Source: CAZDVQ01 sp964508975 | GTDB lineage: Bacteria; Bacteroidota; Bacteroidia; Chitinophagales; Saprospiraceae | Reading direction: 5' to 3' | Assembly: GCA_964508975.1 (NCBI GenBank) | Contig: CAZDVQ010000003.1 | Location: forward strand, 62,001-126,000 | DNA: 64,000 nt | Part shown: positions 54,395-62,852 of the stretch, piece by piece | How the letters are laid out: each line of letters begins with the position of its first letter | Numbering within the stretch: position 1 is the stretch's first letter | Position numbers and translations under genes: made by a program | Notes under the pieces: model-generated | Database searches by the model: none | Told to the model about the DNA's origin: nothing | The model's input: the letters and a program-made list of their open reading frames with translations, nothing else

Positions 54395-55582
54395 ATGTAC
54401 AGCATTCAAGCGGAATTAGCCAAAGAGTTGGCCGAGATTAAATCTTCAGGTTTATACAAAACCGAACGCATCATTACCTCCGACCAGCAGGCCGTGATCC
54501 AGACCCGCGAAGGCGGCGAGGTGATTAACTTTTGCGCCAACAACTACCTAGGCTTGGCCAATCACCCCCGCGTGAAAGATGCCGCCAAAAAAGCCATCGA
54601 CCAGTACGGTTTTGGTATGGCCTCGGTGCGTTTTATCTGTGGTACGCAAGACCAACACAAGCTGCTGGAAGATAAAATTTCGGAATTCCTCGGCACAGAG
54701 GACACCATACTTTACGCGGCGGCCTTTGATGCCAACGGCGGTGTATTTGAGCCATTCTTGACTGAGGAAGACGCCATTATTTCTGACCAGCTTAACCATG
54801 CTTCAATTATAGATGGTATCCGTTTGTGTAAAGCACAGCGTTTCCGCTACTTGCACAACGACATGGCCGACCTCGAAGCACAGCTCCAGGCAGCCTCGGC
54901 TTGTCGCCGTAAAATTATCGTGACCGACGGCGTGTTCTCGATGGATGGCACCATCGCCCAACTGGATAAAATTTGCGACCTGGCCGACAAATACAACGCG
55001 CTTGTGATGAGCGACGAGTGCCACTCGACGGGATTCATGGGCCAAACTGGGCGTGGCGTACACGAACGCTGTGGCGTGATGGGCCGCATGGATATTATTA
55101 CCGGTACCTTGGGCAAAGCCCTAGGCGGCGCGATGGGCGGTTTTACTTCTGGTCGCAAAGAAATTATCGAGTTGCTCCGCCAACGCTCTAGGCCATATTT
55201 GTTCTCGAATTCCTTGGCTCCCGCTATCGTGGGCGCAAGCATCGAGGTGTTCAACATGTTGACCGAGACTACCGAGCTGCGCGACAAACTGGAAGTAAAC
55301 ACACAATATTTCCGCGCGCAAATGACGGCGGCTGGCTTCGACATTAAGCCCGGCGAACACCCCATTGTGCCTATTATGCTGTACGATGCCGTGCTGGCGC
55401 AAGAATTTGCCAAACGCTTGTTGGGGCTGGGTATCTATGTGATTGGCTTCTATTACCCTGTTGTAGCTAAGGGCCAGGCCCGTATCCGCGTACAGATCTC
55501 TGCTTTGCACGAGCGCGAACACCTTGATAAAGCCATTGCGGCTTTCACGCAGGTAGGCCAAGAACTTGGCGTGCTCAAATAG
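54395..55582 (+). CDS. kbl: Glycine C-acetyltransferase (2-amino-3-ketobutyrate CoA ligase)
   Basis: This 395-residue PLP enzyme of the alpha-oxoamine synthase family joins glycine and acetyl-CoA or, in threonine breakdown, runs in reverse. [26 protein letters not shown] and the lysine block [14 protein letters not shown] are those of Kbl rather than serine palmitoyltransferase or BioF. I use ATG 54395; the frame opens at a TTG 21 bases earlier. No threonine dehydrogenase gene is adjacent. Confidence 0.92.
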   Translation: MYSIQAELAKELAEIKSSGLYKTERIITSDQQAVIQTREGGEVINFCANNYLGLANHPRVKDAAKKAIDQYGFGMASVRFICGTQDQHKLLEDKISEFLGTEDTILYAAAFDANGGVFEPFLTEEDAIISDQLNHASIIDGIRLCKAQRFRYLHNDMADLEAQLQAASACRRKIIVTDGVFSMDGTIAQLDKICDLADKYNALVMSDECHSTGFMGQTGRGVHERCGVMGRMDIITGTLGKALGGAMGGFTSGRKEIIELLRQRSRPYLFSNSLAPAIVGASIEVFNMLTETTELRDKLEVNTQYFRAQMTAAGFDIKPGEHPIVPIMLYDAVLAQEFAKRLLGLGIYVIGFYYPVVAKGQARIRVQISALHEREHLDKAIAAFTQVGQELGVLK

Positions 55583-55608
55583 CCCACTTACCATAATAAC
55601 CTCTACAC

Positions 55609-57522
55609 ATGTGCCGCATAGCAGGTATCTGGGACATGAACCCCAGCCCAAAGGCTCCCGTTGAAGCCATCATCACACGCATGCGCGACGTGCTATCGCA
55701 TGGCGGTCCGGATGATGCTGGCCTATATCTCGACCCCGATGCCCAGCTTGGTTTTGGGCACCGCCGCCTGTCGATACTTGACCTGAGTAGTGCCGGCCAC
55801 CAGCCCATGTTTTGGAACAACCTGGTGATTGTGTACAACGGCGAGGTGTATAATTTCCAAGAAGTGCGGCAAATGCTGGAGCCACTGGGCTACCAATTTC
55901 ACACAGGCTCGGATACCGAGGTTATCCTCAAGGCATTTGAATGTTGGGGTTATAGCGCGGTGGATAAATTCAGGGGCATGTTTGCCTTTGCCATCTGGGA
56001 TAAAACCAAGCAAGAACTTACCTTGTGTCGCGATAGGCTGGGTGTAAAACCCTTGTTCCTGTACTTACACGAGGGCTTGTTGATGTTTGCATCCGAGTTG
56101 AAGTCGTTCCACGAACACCCGGCCTTCGACAAAAGCCTGAACCACGAGGCATTGGCTTTATACCTACAACAAGGTTATATCGAAGCGCCAAAATCGATAT
56201 TTAAACAAGTGCGCAAGGTGATGCCAGGTACTTTCATGCGCATCACGGCACAAGGCGATGTTTCGGAACACCGTTACTGGGACTTGAAAAAAGTATATCA
56301 GGAAACGCCCTTGCATCAAGGCTCAGAAAGCGAGTTGAGTACACAACTGGAACAAATACTACGCGACAGTTTCCAGCAGCGCATGGTAGCCGACGTACCC
56401 GTGGGGGTTTTCCTCAGCGGTGGCATCGACTCCTCGCTGGTGACGGCCTTACTCCAGCAGCAATCCGACAAACCCTTGAAAACCTTTACCATCGGGTTTC
56501 AAGACGAGGCGCACAACGAGGCTAACTTGGCCAAGGATGTAGCCAAGCACCTGGGCACCGAGCACCACGAACTGTATTGTACCAAACAGGACTTTAAAGC
56601 CCAGCTGGGCAACATCGCCGATTTTTTCGACGAGCCCTTTGGCGATAGTTCCTTTATTCCCACCTATTTGGTATCGAAGATGGCCCGGGAGTCGGTCACT
56701 GTTTCGCTCTCGGCAGATGGTGGCGACGAGATTTTTGGCGGTTACACCAAGTACCAGGTCATCAACAACTATTTCAACAAAATACAAAAGCTGCCTAAAC
56801 TTGTGCGCAACCTAGGTGCAGGCGCATTGAGCCAAGTAAACCCGGCCTGGTTGGAGCGCAACGCGGCGCTGATTCCCGGGCTAAAGCAATACAAGCAACT
56901 ACATTACAAGATACCCAAGCTCATCAACGCGTTGAAATCGGAAAACCTCGACGATTTTTTCAGGCGTTCATCGGTTTACTTGAACGAAGCCGAGATAAAA
57001 CAACTGACCGGAACTTACCAGTCGGCTAGTGCCAGCGGTGTAAAAGCCCAAGATCAGCGACTCATCTCGTACCTGGGCATGTTGGACATGTTGAGTTACC
57101 TGGAAGGCGATATTTTAACCAAGGTAGATCGCTCTACCATGCAGGTGGCGCTAGAAGGCCGCGAGCCATTCCTCGACCAGCACATCGTGGAGTTCGCGAT
57201 GGGAATCCCCGACCAGTACAAGATTAACCCGCAAGGTAGCAAGTATCTCTTGCGCCAGATTTTGTACAAGTATGTGCCGCAAAAATTAATCGACCGCCCC
57301 AAACAGGGCTTTGCTATACCCATCAAGGATTGGCTCTTGGCCGAGATACCAGCTTTCCGCTCGGCATTACAACAAGACAAATCCTTTTTTGAGCTCATGC
57401 GGCTAGACAGCAATACCGTGTTTGGTATGCTGAACCGTTTTGAGGATAAAAACAGCTACGAGCACCCTTACCCCATCTGGTTTATATATGTGTTGTACCA
57501 GTGGTATAGGAGGTGGATGTAG
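55609..57522 (+). CDS. asnB: Asparagine synthase (glutamine-hydrolysing)
   Basis: This 637-residue enzyme has an N-terminal class II glutaminase domain (Cys2 of MCRIAGIWD, RLSILDLS and YNGEVYNF) and a C-terminal synthetase domain with PP-loop FLSGGIDSSLV. The length and the internal segment between the domains match AsnB-like proteins, which include true asparagine synthases and polysaccharide-linked amidotransferases. It starts 26 bp after kbl, probably in one transcript, and converges on lpxD with only one base between the stops. Confidence 0.9.
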   Translation: MCRIAGIWDMNPSPKAPVEAIITRMRDVLSHGGPDDAGLYLDPDAQLGFGHRRLSILDLSSAGHQPMFWNNLVIVYNGEVYNFQEVRQMLEPLGYQFHTGSDTEVILKAFECWGYSAVDKFRGMFAFAIWDKTKQELTLCRDRLGVKPLFLYLHEGLLMFASELKSFHEHPAFDKSLNHEALALYLQQGYIEAPKSIFKQVRKVMPGTFMRITAQGDVSEHRYWDLKKVYQETPLHQGSESELSTQLEQILRDSFQQRMVADVPVGVFLSGGIDSSLVTALLQQQSDKPLKTFTIGFQDEAHNEANLAKDVAKHLGTEHHELYCTKQDFKAQLGNIADFFDEPFGDSSFIPTYLVSKMARESVTVSLSADGGDEIFGGYTKYQVINNYFNKIQKLPKLVRNLGAGALSQVNPAWLERNAALIPGLKQYKQLHYKIPKLINALKSENLDDFFRRSSVYLNEAEIKQLTGTYQSASASGVKAQDQRLISYLGMLDMLSYLEGDILTKVDRSTMQVALEGREPFLDQHIVEFAMGIPDQYKINPQGSKYLLRQILYKYVPQKLIDRPKQGFAIPIKDWLLAEIPAFRSALQQDKSFFELMRLDSNTVFGMLNRFEDKNSYEHPYPIWFIYVLYQWYRRWM

Positions 57523-57523
57523 T

Positions 57524-58552
57524 TTACCCCTTCCGCTCCACCACCGCTAGCCGTTGTACCAACTCCGGTAATTTGCGGAACATAGCGTATGAGCGCAAAA
57601 ACTCGTTGTAAGGCATGGCCGGACTACCATAAACGGCGGTGCCGGGTTCCTTGATTGATTTGTTGATGCCGCTTTGCGCTTGTACCTTGGTAAAATCGGC
57701 AATCTCAATATGGCCTACAAAGCCTACCTGGCCACCAATCAGACAATGTCTGCCAATTTTGGTGCTGCCAGCAATACCTGTTTGTGCGGCTATGGCTGTG
57801 CCTTCGCCAATCACCACGTTGTGGGCAATTTGGATCAAGTTATCCAGTTTAACGCCACGGCCAATAATGGTCGAGCCCATGGTAGCACGGTCGATAACCG
57901 TGTTGGCTCCCACTTCTACATGGTCGCCGAGGACCACGTTACCCAATTGCGGTATTTTCATGAAAGTACCGTCCTCGGCTGGGGCAAAACCAAAACCATC
58001 GCTGCCGATTACGGCATTGGCATGGAGGATACAATACGCACCGATAACGCAAGATTTATACACCTTAACGCCCGAGTGCAAATGGCTGCCTTCGCCAACT
58101 TCAACGCCTTCGCCCAGGTGAACATGTGACTCGAGCACGCAGTTGTCGGCAATTTTAACCTTGGGGCCCACGTAAACAAAAGGGGCAATAGATACGTTAT
58201 CTCCTAGCTCGGCACTTGGATGCACAAAAGCCAATTCGTGTACTTCATTGTGCTTATCGCTGGCATTCAGTGCATCCTGGAAATGGTTGAGCAACTTTGA
58301 CAAGCTACTGTAAACATCACCCACGCGAATGAGCGTTGGCTCGATAGGCGTAACAGGTTGAAATTCATTGCTAACCAACAACACCGACGATTTGGTGGTG
58401 TAAGCGTACTCGATATATTTCGGGTTGGCCAAAAAGCTGATGGCACCAGGCGCACCATCTTCAATGGGTGCAGGCTTAAACACCTCAACATCTGGGTTGC
58501 CTTCAATTACACCATCCAGGAGTAAGGCAATGTCTTTGGCTTTTATATGCAT
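57524..58552 (-). CDS. lpxD: UDP-3-O-acylglucosamine N-acyltransferase
   Basis: This 342-residue enzyme adds the second acyl chain in lipid A synthesis. It has an N-terminal uridine-binding domain (IKAKDIALLLDGVIEGN, then GAISFLANPKY), a left-handed beta-helix of hexapeptide repeats and the catalytic His region SDGFGFAP / DNLIQIAHNV. ATG 58552 gives the usual LpxD N-terminus; 58579 would add nine residues. The other lpx genes are not nearby. Confidence 0.93.
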   Translation of the reverse strand: MHIKAKDIALLLDGVIEGNPDVEVFKPAPIEDGAPGAISFLANPKYIEYAYTTKSSVLLVSNEFQPVTPIEPTLIRVGDVYSSLSKLLNHFQDALNASDKHNEVHELAFVHPSAELGDNVSIAPFVYVGPKVKIADNCVLESHVHLGEGVEVGEGSHLHSGVKVYKSCVIGAYCILHANAVIGSDGFGFAPAEDGTFMKIPQLGNVVLGDHVEVGANTVIDRATMGSTIIGRGVKLDNLIQIAHNVVIGEGTAIAAQTGIAGSTKIGRHCLIGGQVGFVGHIEIADFTKVQAQSGINKSIKEPGTAVYGSPAMPYNEFLRSYAMFRKLPELVQRLAVVERKG

Positions 58553-58785
58553 GTCGAGCAGACTAGGTTTACCGGTCATAGTTTGATAGATAGCTTGTGG
58601 TGAAAAGTCAAACGCAGACCAATGCCTGTTTGACTAATAACGGGTGTACAGCAAAAAACGTTAGTGATGTAGCTATCTAATCGATAAAAAACTGAATTTG
58701 GGTAAACTTTGTCGCACTCAAAGAACAATTATACAACAGTTTTTTAAATTCTCGTTAATTCGGGCATTTTTTTTTGACAATTGTT

Positions 58786-58793
58786 TACATTTG
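58786..58793 (+). promoter_or_regulatory. -7-like box upstream of elements P and Q
   Basis: TACATTTG matches the consensus, but no -33 box is correctly spaced. If active it would transcribe through both elements toward pdhC. Confidence 0.4.
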
Positions 58794-58884
58794 TGCTGTA
58801 AGCCTGAAGTGGCTACACAGCAGCGAAGTTTCGCTACGGGAATTGCTACGTCAATTAATCGTTTGCTCATTTATTCAATTGTTC

Positions 58885-59034
58885 TTGACGTGGGCGCCCC
58901 GGCGCTACGCGCCGTCGGTCCCTTCCGGGGTTCGTGCGGTCGCGTTGCTCCCTTACGGAGCACTTCGTGGTTCGCTATTCGCTCCGTGCTGCGCACCGCG
59001 GCTGGCGCCGCGCCCTCCAGGCACCTGGCGCGAG
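58885..59034 (+). repeat. Mosaic GC-rich hairpin element, copy P
   Basis: Starts near TTGACGTGGGCGCC and ends CAGGCACCTGGCGCGAG. It has hairpins CCGGCGC-TAC-GCGCCG and GCTCCCTTACGGAGC, then GTGC-TGC-GCAC. Tail-to-tail with copy Q, six bases apart. Confidence 0.85.
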
Positions 59035-59040
59035 ACATTG

Positions 59041-59207
59041 CATCGGCCTAGCGATGCGGAGCAGTGGTGGCGCAGCCACCAGACCGAGCCGCCCATTGTA
59101 GAGCCGCTTCTTGAAACGTCTCCTGAAAGTGGGCGGCGAAGGGCCGAGCGATTAGCGAGCTGCGAAGCGTAGCGCCGCCGCGCAGCGGCGGAGGCCCCAA
59201 AAAAACT
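59041..59207 (-). repeat. Mosaic GC-rich hairpin element, copy Q
   Basis: On the minus strand it runs from TTTTTTTGGGGCC to CATCGCTAGGCCGATG. It has hairpin CCGCCGC-TGC-GCGGCGG, and the slot holds GGTGGC-TGC-GCCACC. A-run end is 33 bp from the E2 start codon. Confidence 0.87.
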
Positions 59208-59239
59208 AAAATTAAAACTTACATAAATACCAAATCAAT

Positions 59240-60616
59240 ATGGCGACTATCGTTAGAATGCCCGCACTCAGTGATACCATGGAAGAAGGTGTGCTCGTGG
59301 CATGGCACAAAAAAGTTGGCGACACGGTAAAATCTGGCGACATACTGGCCGAGATTGAAACCGATAAAGCCGTGATGGAATTTGAAAGTTTCCACAAAGG
59401 CGTATTGCTATACGCTATCGAAGCGGGTAGCTCGATTAAAGTTGACGCCGTTATTGCCGTTATCGGCGAGGCAGGCGAAGATGTAAACGCCATCTTGAAC
59501 GGTGGTGGTGCCAGCAACAAAGCCGCTGAAACCAAGGCTCCAGCCAAGGAAGAACCTAGCGTGGTTGAATCGTTGGTGATGCAAGGCGCCGATAAACTCA
59601 TGGCCTCGATGGAGAAAATGCTGGAAGATACCAGCGTTAAATTGAACAACGAAGACCGTTTGCAAAACTCGTTCTTCTCGAATAAACCCGAGGAAAATAA
59701 GGCCGAGGATAAAAAAGGCAGCGACGACGATCGCCTGAAAGCATCGCCCTTGGCCAAGGCCATCGCAAAGGAAGAAGGTATCGACCTTGAAAATATCAAA
59801 GGCTCAGGTGATGAAGGCCGCATCGTGAAACGCGACGTGGAAGCCGCCCTGGCCAACCGCGGTGCCGCACCTGTAGCCCCTGCCGCCGAGCCGCAACGCC
59901 AAGCGCCAGCCGCCGTGGCAGAACCTGCCGCAGAAGGCGACTACACCGACGTGCCGCTGAACCAAATGCGCAAAACCATTGCGCGTCGTTTGGGCGACAG
60001 CATGTTCTCGGCGCCGCACTTCTACTTGACCATGGAAATCAACATGGACAAGGCGATGGAAACCCGCAAGTTGCTCAACGAGATGTCGCCGGTGAAATTA
60101 TCTTTCAACGACATCGTGGTGAAAGCCACGGCCATGGCCCTACGCCAGAACCCAGGTATCAACGCATCGTGGTTGGGCGATAAAATCCGCTACTACAACT
60201 ACGTGAACATGGGTGTAGCTGTAGCCGTTGACGAAGGCTTGTTGGTTCCGGTTATCCGCCGTGCCGACTTGAAATCGCTCTCGCAAATTGCCGAGGAAGT
60301 ACGTGCTTATGCTGAAAAAGCGAAAGACCGCAAACTTCAACCACAAGATATGCAAGGCAACACCTTTACCATATCTAACCTGGGTATGTTTGGCATCGAC
60401 GAGTTTACGGCTATCATTAACCCGCCAGATGCTTGTATTTTGGCCGTTGGTGGTATCTCTGAAAAATTAGTGATGGTCAATGGCGAGGTAAAAGTAACCA
60501 ACATCATGAAAGTTACCTTATCTTGTGACCACCGGGTGGTTGACGGTGCTATGGGCGCCAAATTCTTGCAAACCCTCCGCGATATGTTGGAAAACCCAAT
60601 GCGTATGTTGGTTTAA
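59240..60616 (+). CDS. pdhC: Pyruvate dehydrogenase E2, dihydrolipoamide acetyltransferase
   Basis: This 458-residue E2 has one lipoyl domain (lipoylated Lys43 in IETDKAVMEFES), an acidic/Ala-rich linker and a peripheral subunit-binding domain (ASPLAKAIAKEEGIDL, then GRIVKRDV). The catalytic domain has DHRVVDGAMGAKF (H431, D435). The family order and C-terminus favour pyruvate over other 2-oxoacids, though E1 genes are not adjacent. The leader between element Q and the ATG is AT-rich with no Shine-Dalgarno, normal for this phylum. Confidence 0.92.
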   Translation: MATIVRMPALSDTMEEGVLVAWHKKVGDTVKSGDILAEIETDKAVMEFESFHKGVLLYAIEAGSSIKVDAVIAVIGEAGEDVNAILNGGGASNKAAETKAPAKEEPSVVESLVMQGADKLMASMEKMLEDTSVKLNNEDRLQNSFFSNKPEENKAEDKKGSDDDRLKASPLAKAIAKEEGIDLENIKGSGDEGRIVKRDVEAALANRGAAPVAPAAEPQRQAPAAVAEPAAEGDYTDVPLNQMRKTIARRLGDSMFSAPHFYLTMEINMDKAMETRKLLNEMSPVKLSFNDIVVKATAMALRQNPGINASWLGDKIRYYNYVNMGVAVAVDEGLLVPVIRRADLKSLSQIAEEVRAYAEKAKDRKLQPQDMQGNTFTISNLGMFGIDEFTAIINPPDACILAVGGISEKLVMVNGEVKVTNIMKVTLSCDHRVVDGAMGAKFLQTLRDMLENPMRMLV

Positions 60617-60655
60617 AGACTATCCCTCCTTAAGACCACAACAATTGTTTTATAT

Positions 60656-60686
60656 AAAGCCACGCCGGAAACGGTGTGGCTTTTTT
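60656..60686 (+). terminator. Terminator after pdhC
   Basis: AAAGCCACGCCG pairs with CGGTGTGGCTTT and is followed by a T-run. It lies 14 bp from the converging AbiEii-like gene and may serve both. Confidence 0.87.
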
Positions 60687-60699
60687 AGGTATAGCGTGT

Positions 60700-61335
60700 T
60701 TAGCTATAATTTTTCACTTTGTCTGCGATGGTGGCCTTCACATTTTGCCAGTTGGTCTCATTGAGTGAAATGGGATCTATATCATCCTCGGCATCGTCAA
60801 AATAGGTTAAGCTTTTGATAATGTGGAAATAACCAACATCAGGGAATTTTGATTTAAAAAGCTCAAACATCTCTTTTAGGTCATAGTGTTTCAAGATTTC
60901 GTACATATCGAAGAAATCTTTTTTTGAGCCACGGTTTGCCAATGCCGACATTTTCATGGGAATAATATCTTCTATATGTAAGAGTCGGATACCATCTACA
61001 GTTTGGATTTCCCTCAGCAAGGGGTAATTATAGCGGATGAGGTCAACTTTAACTTTCTGATAGCTACTATCCTTACCCTTAAGCTCAAGGTTTAAGATAT
61101 TTTGTTCTTTCTGCTCCACGATATTAAGCTCGAAAGAATGCCTAAGCTCAAGCAAAATAGGTTCAGTATCAAAAATATCCATAGTGAACAAGTCAAGGTC
61201 TACAGATATTCTATGTCCTAAATGAAGGGCTAAAGCGGTACCTCCAACCAAATGCATAGGTTTAAGGCCATCCAACTCCATGAGTTGCTTTAAAAGTTCC
61301 AAAGTTTCTGGATAGACGGATCTGTATTGTAGCAT
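60700..61335 (-). CDS. AbiEii/AbiGii-type nucleotidyltransferase toxin
   Basis: This 211-residue protein has the nucleotidyltransferase signature of the AbiEii family: LVGGTALALHLGHR (G31-G32-T33), then SVDLDLF (D46, D48), and a helical C-terminal half. Such toxins transfer nucleotides to tRNA or other targets and act in type IV toxin-antitoxin or abortive-infection systems. Its start overlaps the end of the DUF6922-type gene by 46 bp. Both are AT-rich relative to xth and pdhC, suggesting acquisition as a unit. Confidence 0.82.
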   Translation of the reverse strand: MLQYRSVYPETLELLKQLMELDGLKPMHLVGGTALALHLGHRISVDLDLFTMDIFDTEPILLELRHSFELNIVEQKEQNILNLELKGKDSSYQKVKVDLIRYNYPLLREIQTVDGIRLLHIEDIIPMKMSALANRGSKKDFFDMYEILKHYDLKEMFELFKSKFPDVGYFHIIKSLTYFDDAEDDIDPISLNETNWQNVKATIADKVKNYS

Positions 61336-61580
61336 CGAAATTGTTCTTTAGGGATATTGAAGTACATACTGCAGAAGCTGAGCGTTAACTTATCAAGGTA
61401 TCGAACCTGCACGATTTCGGTCTTTATCCGTTCGAGACCATAATAACGCTTAATTTCAAACCAATCCTCGAGCGAGCCACGCATGACTACCCGAGCTATA
61501 ATAGCCCGGGCTTGCCTGTCGTAGTCAAGTTTGGTAAAATCGCTATCCCAAAATAAGCTTGGAGGAAGGTTTAAGGTCAT
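61290..61580 (-). CDS. DUF6922-like probable antitoxin
   Basis: This 96-residue protein (MTLNLPPSLFWDSDFTKLD at its start, then MRGSLEDWFEIKRYYG) belongs to a small Bacteroidetes family of the DUF6922 type usually found before AbiEii-like toxins. ATG 61580 lies two bases after the xth stop codon, so it appears to be translated from the same message. The longer open frame upstream is only a shadow of xth. The antitoxin role is inferred from the partner gene. Confidence 0.75.
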   Translation of the reverse strand: MTLNLPPSLFWDSDFTKLDYDRQARAIIARVVMRGSLEDWFEIKRYYGLERIKTEIVQVRYLDKLTLSFCSMYFNIPKEQFRCYNTDPSIQKLWNF

Positions 61581-61582
61581 GT

Positions 61583-62344
61583 CTAAGCTAAGTTCAATAC
61601 ACAAGGACAATGATCTGAATGCTCTGCATCGTTGAGGAGATCGGCAGAGGCAATGCGCTGGGGCAAGTTGCCGCAGAGCGAGATATAGTCGATGCGCCAA
61701 CCTTTGTTGTTGCCACGGGCACCCGCGCGGAAGCTCCACCAGCTATATTTTTGCAAATTAGGGTTAGCCTGGCGGAAACTATCGGTAAAACCGGCGGCAA
61801 ACCATTTGTCCATCCAAGCCCGCTCCTCGGGTAAGAAACCAGAAGAAGTAGCATTACCCTTGGGGTTGTGGATATCTATATTGTTGTGGGCGATGTTGTA
61901 ATCGCCCATGATAACCAAGTTGGGCCTAGTTTGGCGGAGTTGTTCCACCCAGTTGAAGAAATAATCGAGGAACTCGTACTTGACGGTTTGGCGGATATCG
62001 CCGGTGGTACCAGAAGGGAAGTAGCAGTTGAGCAGGGTTATATCGCCAAAGTCGAGGCGGATAATACGGCCTTCTGCATCGAACATGGGGTGGCCGATAC
62101 CGGTTTCAATATAATCGGGGGCAATTTTTGAAAAAACAGCAACACCGCTGTAGCCTTTTTTCTCGGCGGGGAACCAGTAATGTTGGTAGCCGAGCGCCTC
62201 GAGCGGTGCGAGGTCGACTTGATCGGGGCTGGCCTTGATTTCTTGTAGGCCGATGATATCTGGTGCAGCGGCTTCAAGCCAAGTGTAAAAGCCCTTGTTG
62301 ATGGCCGCACGTATGCCGTTGACGTTGTAGGAAATAATTTTCAT
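61583..62344 (-). CDS. xth: Exodeoxyribonuclease III
   Basis: This 253-residue Mg-dependent AP endonuclease/3' exonuclease acts in base-excision repair. It shows ISYNVNGIRAA, LQEIKAS, GDYNIAHNNIDI and the C-terminal SDHCP motif; all main catalytic positions are present. It is followed with a 2-nt gap by the DUF6922-like gene. Element R lies upstream. Confidence 0.95.
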   Translation of the reverse strand: MKIISYNVNGIRAAINKGFYTWLEAAAPDIIGLQEIKASPDQVDLAPLEALGYQHYWFPAEKKGYSGVAVFSKIAPDYIETGIGHPMFDAEGRIIRLDFGDITLLNCYFPSGTTGDIRQTVKYEFLDYFFNWVEQLRQTRPNLVIMGDYNIAHNNIDIHNPKGNATSSGFLPEERAWMDKWFAAGFTDSFRQANPNLQKYSWWSFRAGARGNNKGWRIDYISLCGNLPQRIASADLLNDAEHSDHCPCVLNLA

Positions 62345-62387
62345 GTAGATGGTCTTAATTTGTGCAAAGATAATAAACAGTTAGGGT

Positions 62388-62498
62388 ATCGCGCTAGGTG
62401 CCCGGAGCATGGCCGCACCGCGGCCAGCGCGAAGCGCCGAGCCGAACAGGCGAGTGCGTAGGGGACCGCCGCCGCACAGCGGCGGAGCGCCCAAAAAA
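62388..62498 (-). repeat. Mosaic GC-rich hairpin element, copy R
   Basis: On the minus strand it runs from TATTTTTTGGGCG to GCACCTAGCGCGAT, with CCGCCGC-TGT-GCGGCGG and GGCCGCGG-TGCGGCC hairpins. The A-run end lies about 40 bp from the feoAB promoter region. Confidence 0.84.
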
Positions 62499-62595
62499 TA
62501 CCCCTAATTAGGTATGCGTTTAATTTTAAAAAATTGTGAACTTTGTACCCGCTAGAACAGTTTATTTAGACAAAATAGAAATAGCACCCCAGCAG

Positions 62596-62847
62596 ATGAC
62601 TCAATTTGTTTCCCCCTTACATACATCGGTATTGGCACTTGAAATAGGCCAAAGCGCTCGGGTGAACGTGTTGCTCAACTCTGCCGTTGCCTTAAAACTG
62701 TTGGAGATGGGCTGTTTGCCAGGCAAAGAGATAACCCTGCTGAACGTAACCAGCCTTGGTGGCCCTGTTTTGATTAAAGTTGGCGAGCAGCGGATAGCCC
62801 TGCGCCGCGAGGAAGCCGCACATATTCTCATCGACGATAAGCATTAG
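62596..62847 (+). CDS. feoA: FeoA-domain protein
   Basis: This 83-residue protein has the FeoA SH3-like fold: VLALEIGQSARVNVLLN, the family core LLEMGCLPGKEITLLN and ALRREEAAHI. It supports Fe(II) uptake by FeoB. The frame opens at GTG 62536, but that GTG overlaps a -7-like GAACTTTG, so I use ATG 62596. FeoB follows five bases after its stop. Confidence 0.88.
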   Translation: MTQFVSPLHTSVLALEIGQSARVNVLLNSAVALKLLEMGCLPGKEITLLNVTSLGGPVLIKVGEQRIALRREEAAHILIDDKH

Positions 62848-62852
62848 GCGGC

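Noticed and set aside
54395..55582. Serine palmitoyltransferase instead of Kbl
   Set aside because: [13 protein letters not shown] and the N-terminal [17 protein letters not shown] pattern are those of Kbl.
61581..61739. Longer N-terminus for the DUF6922-like protein
   Set aside because: The extra 53 residues are an out-of-frame reading of xth; ATG 61580 fits the family length.
5141..62498. CRISPR or clustered repeat-spacer array made of the GC-rich repeats
   Set aside because: Copies are dispersed singly or in inverted pairs, differ in length and have no regular spacers; no cas genes.
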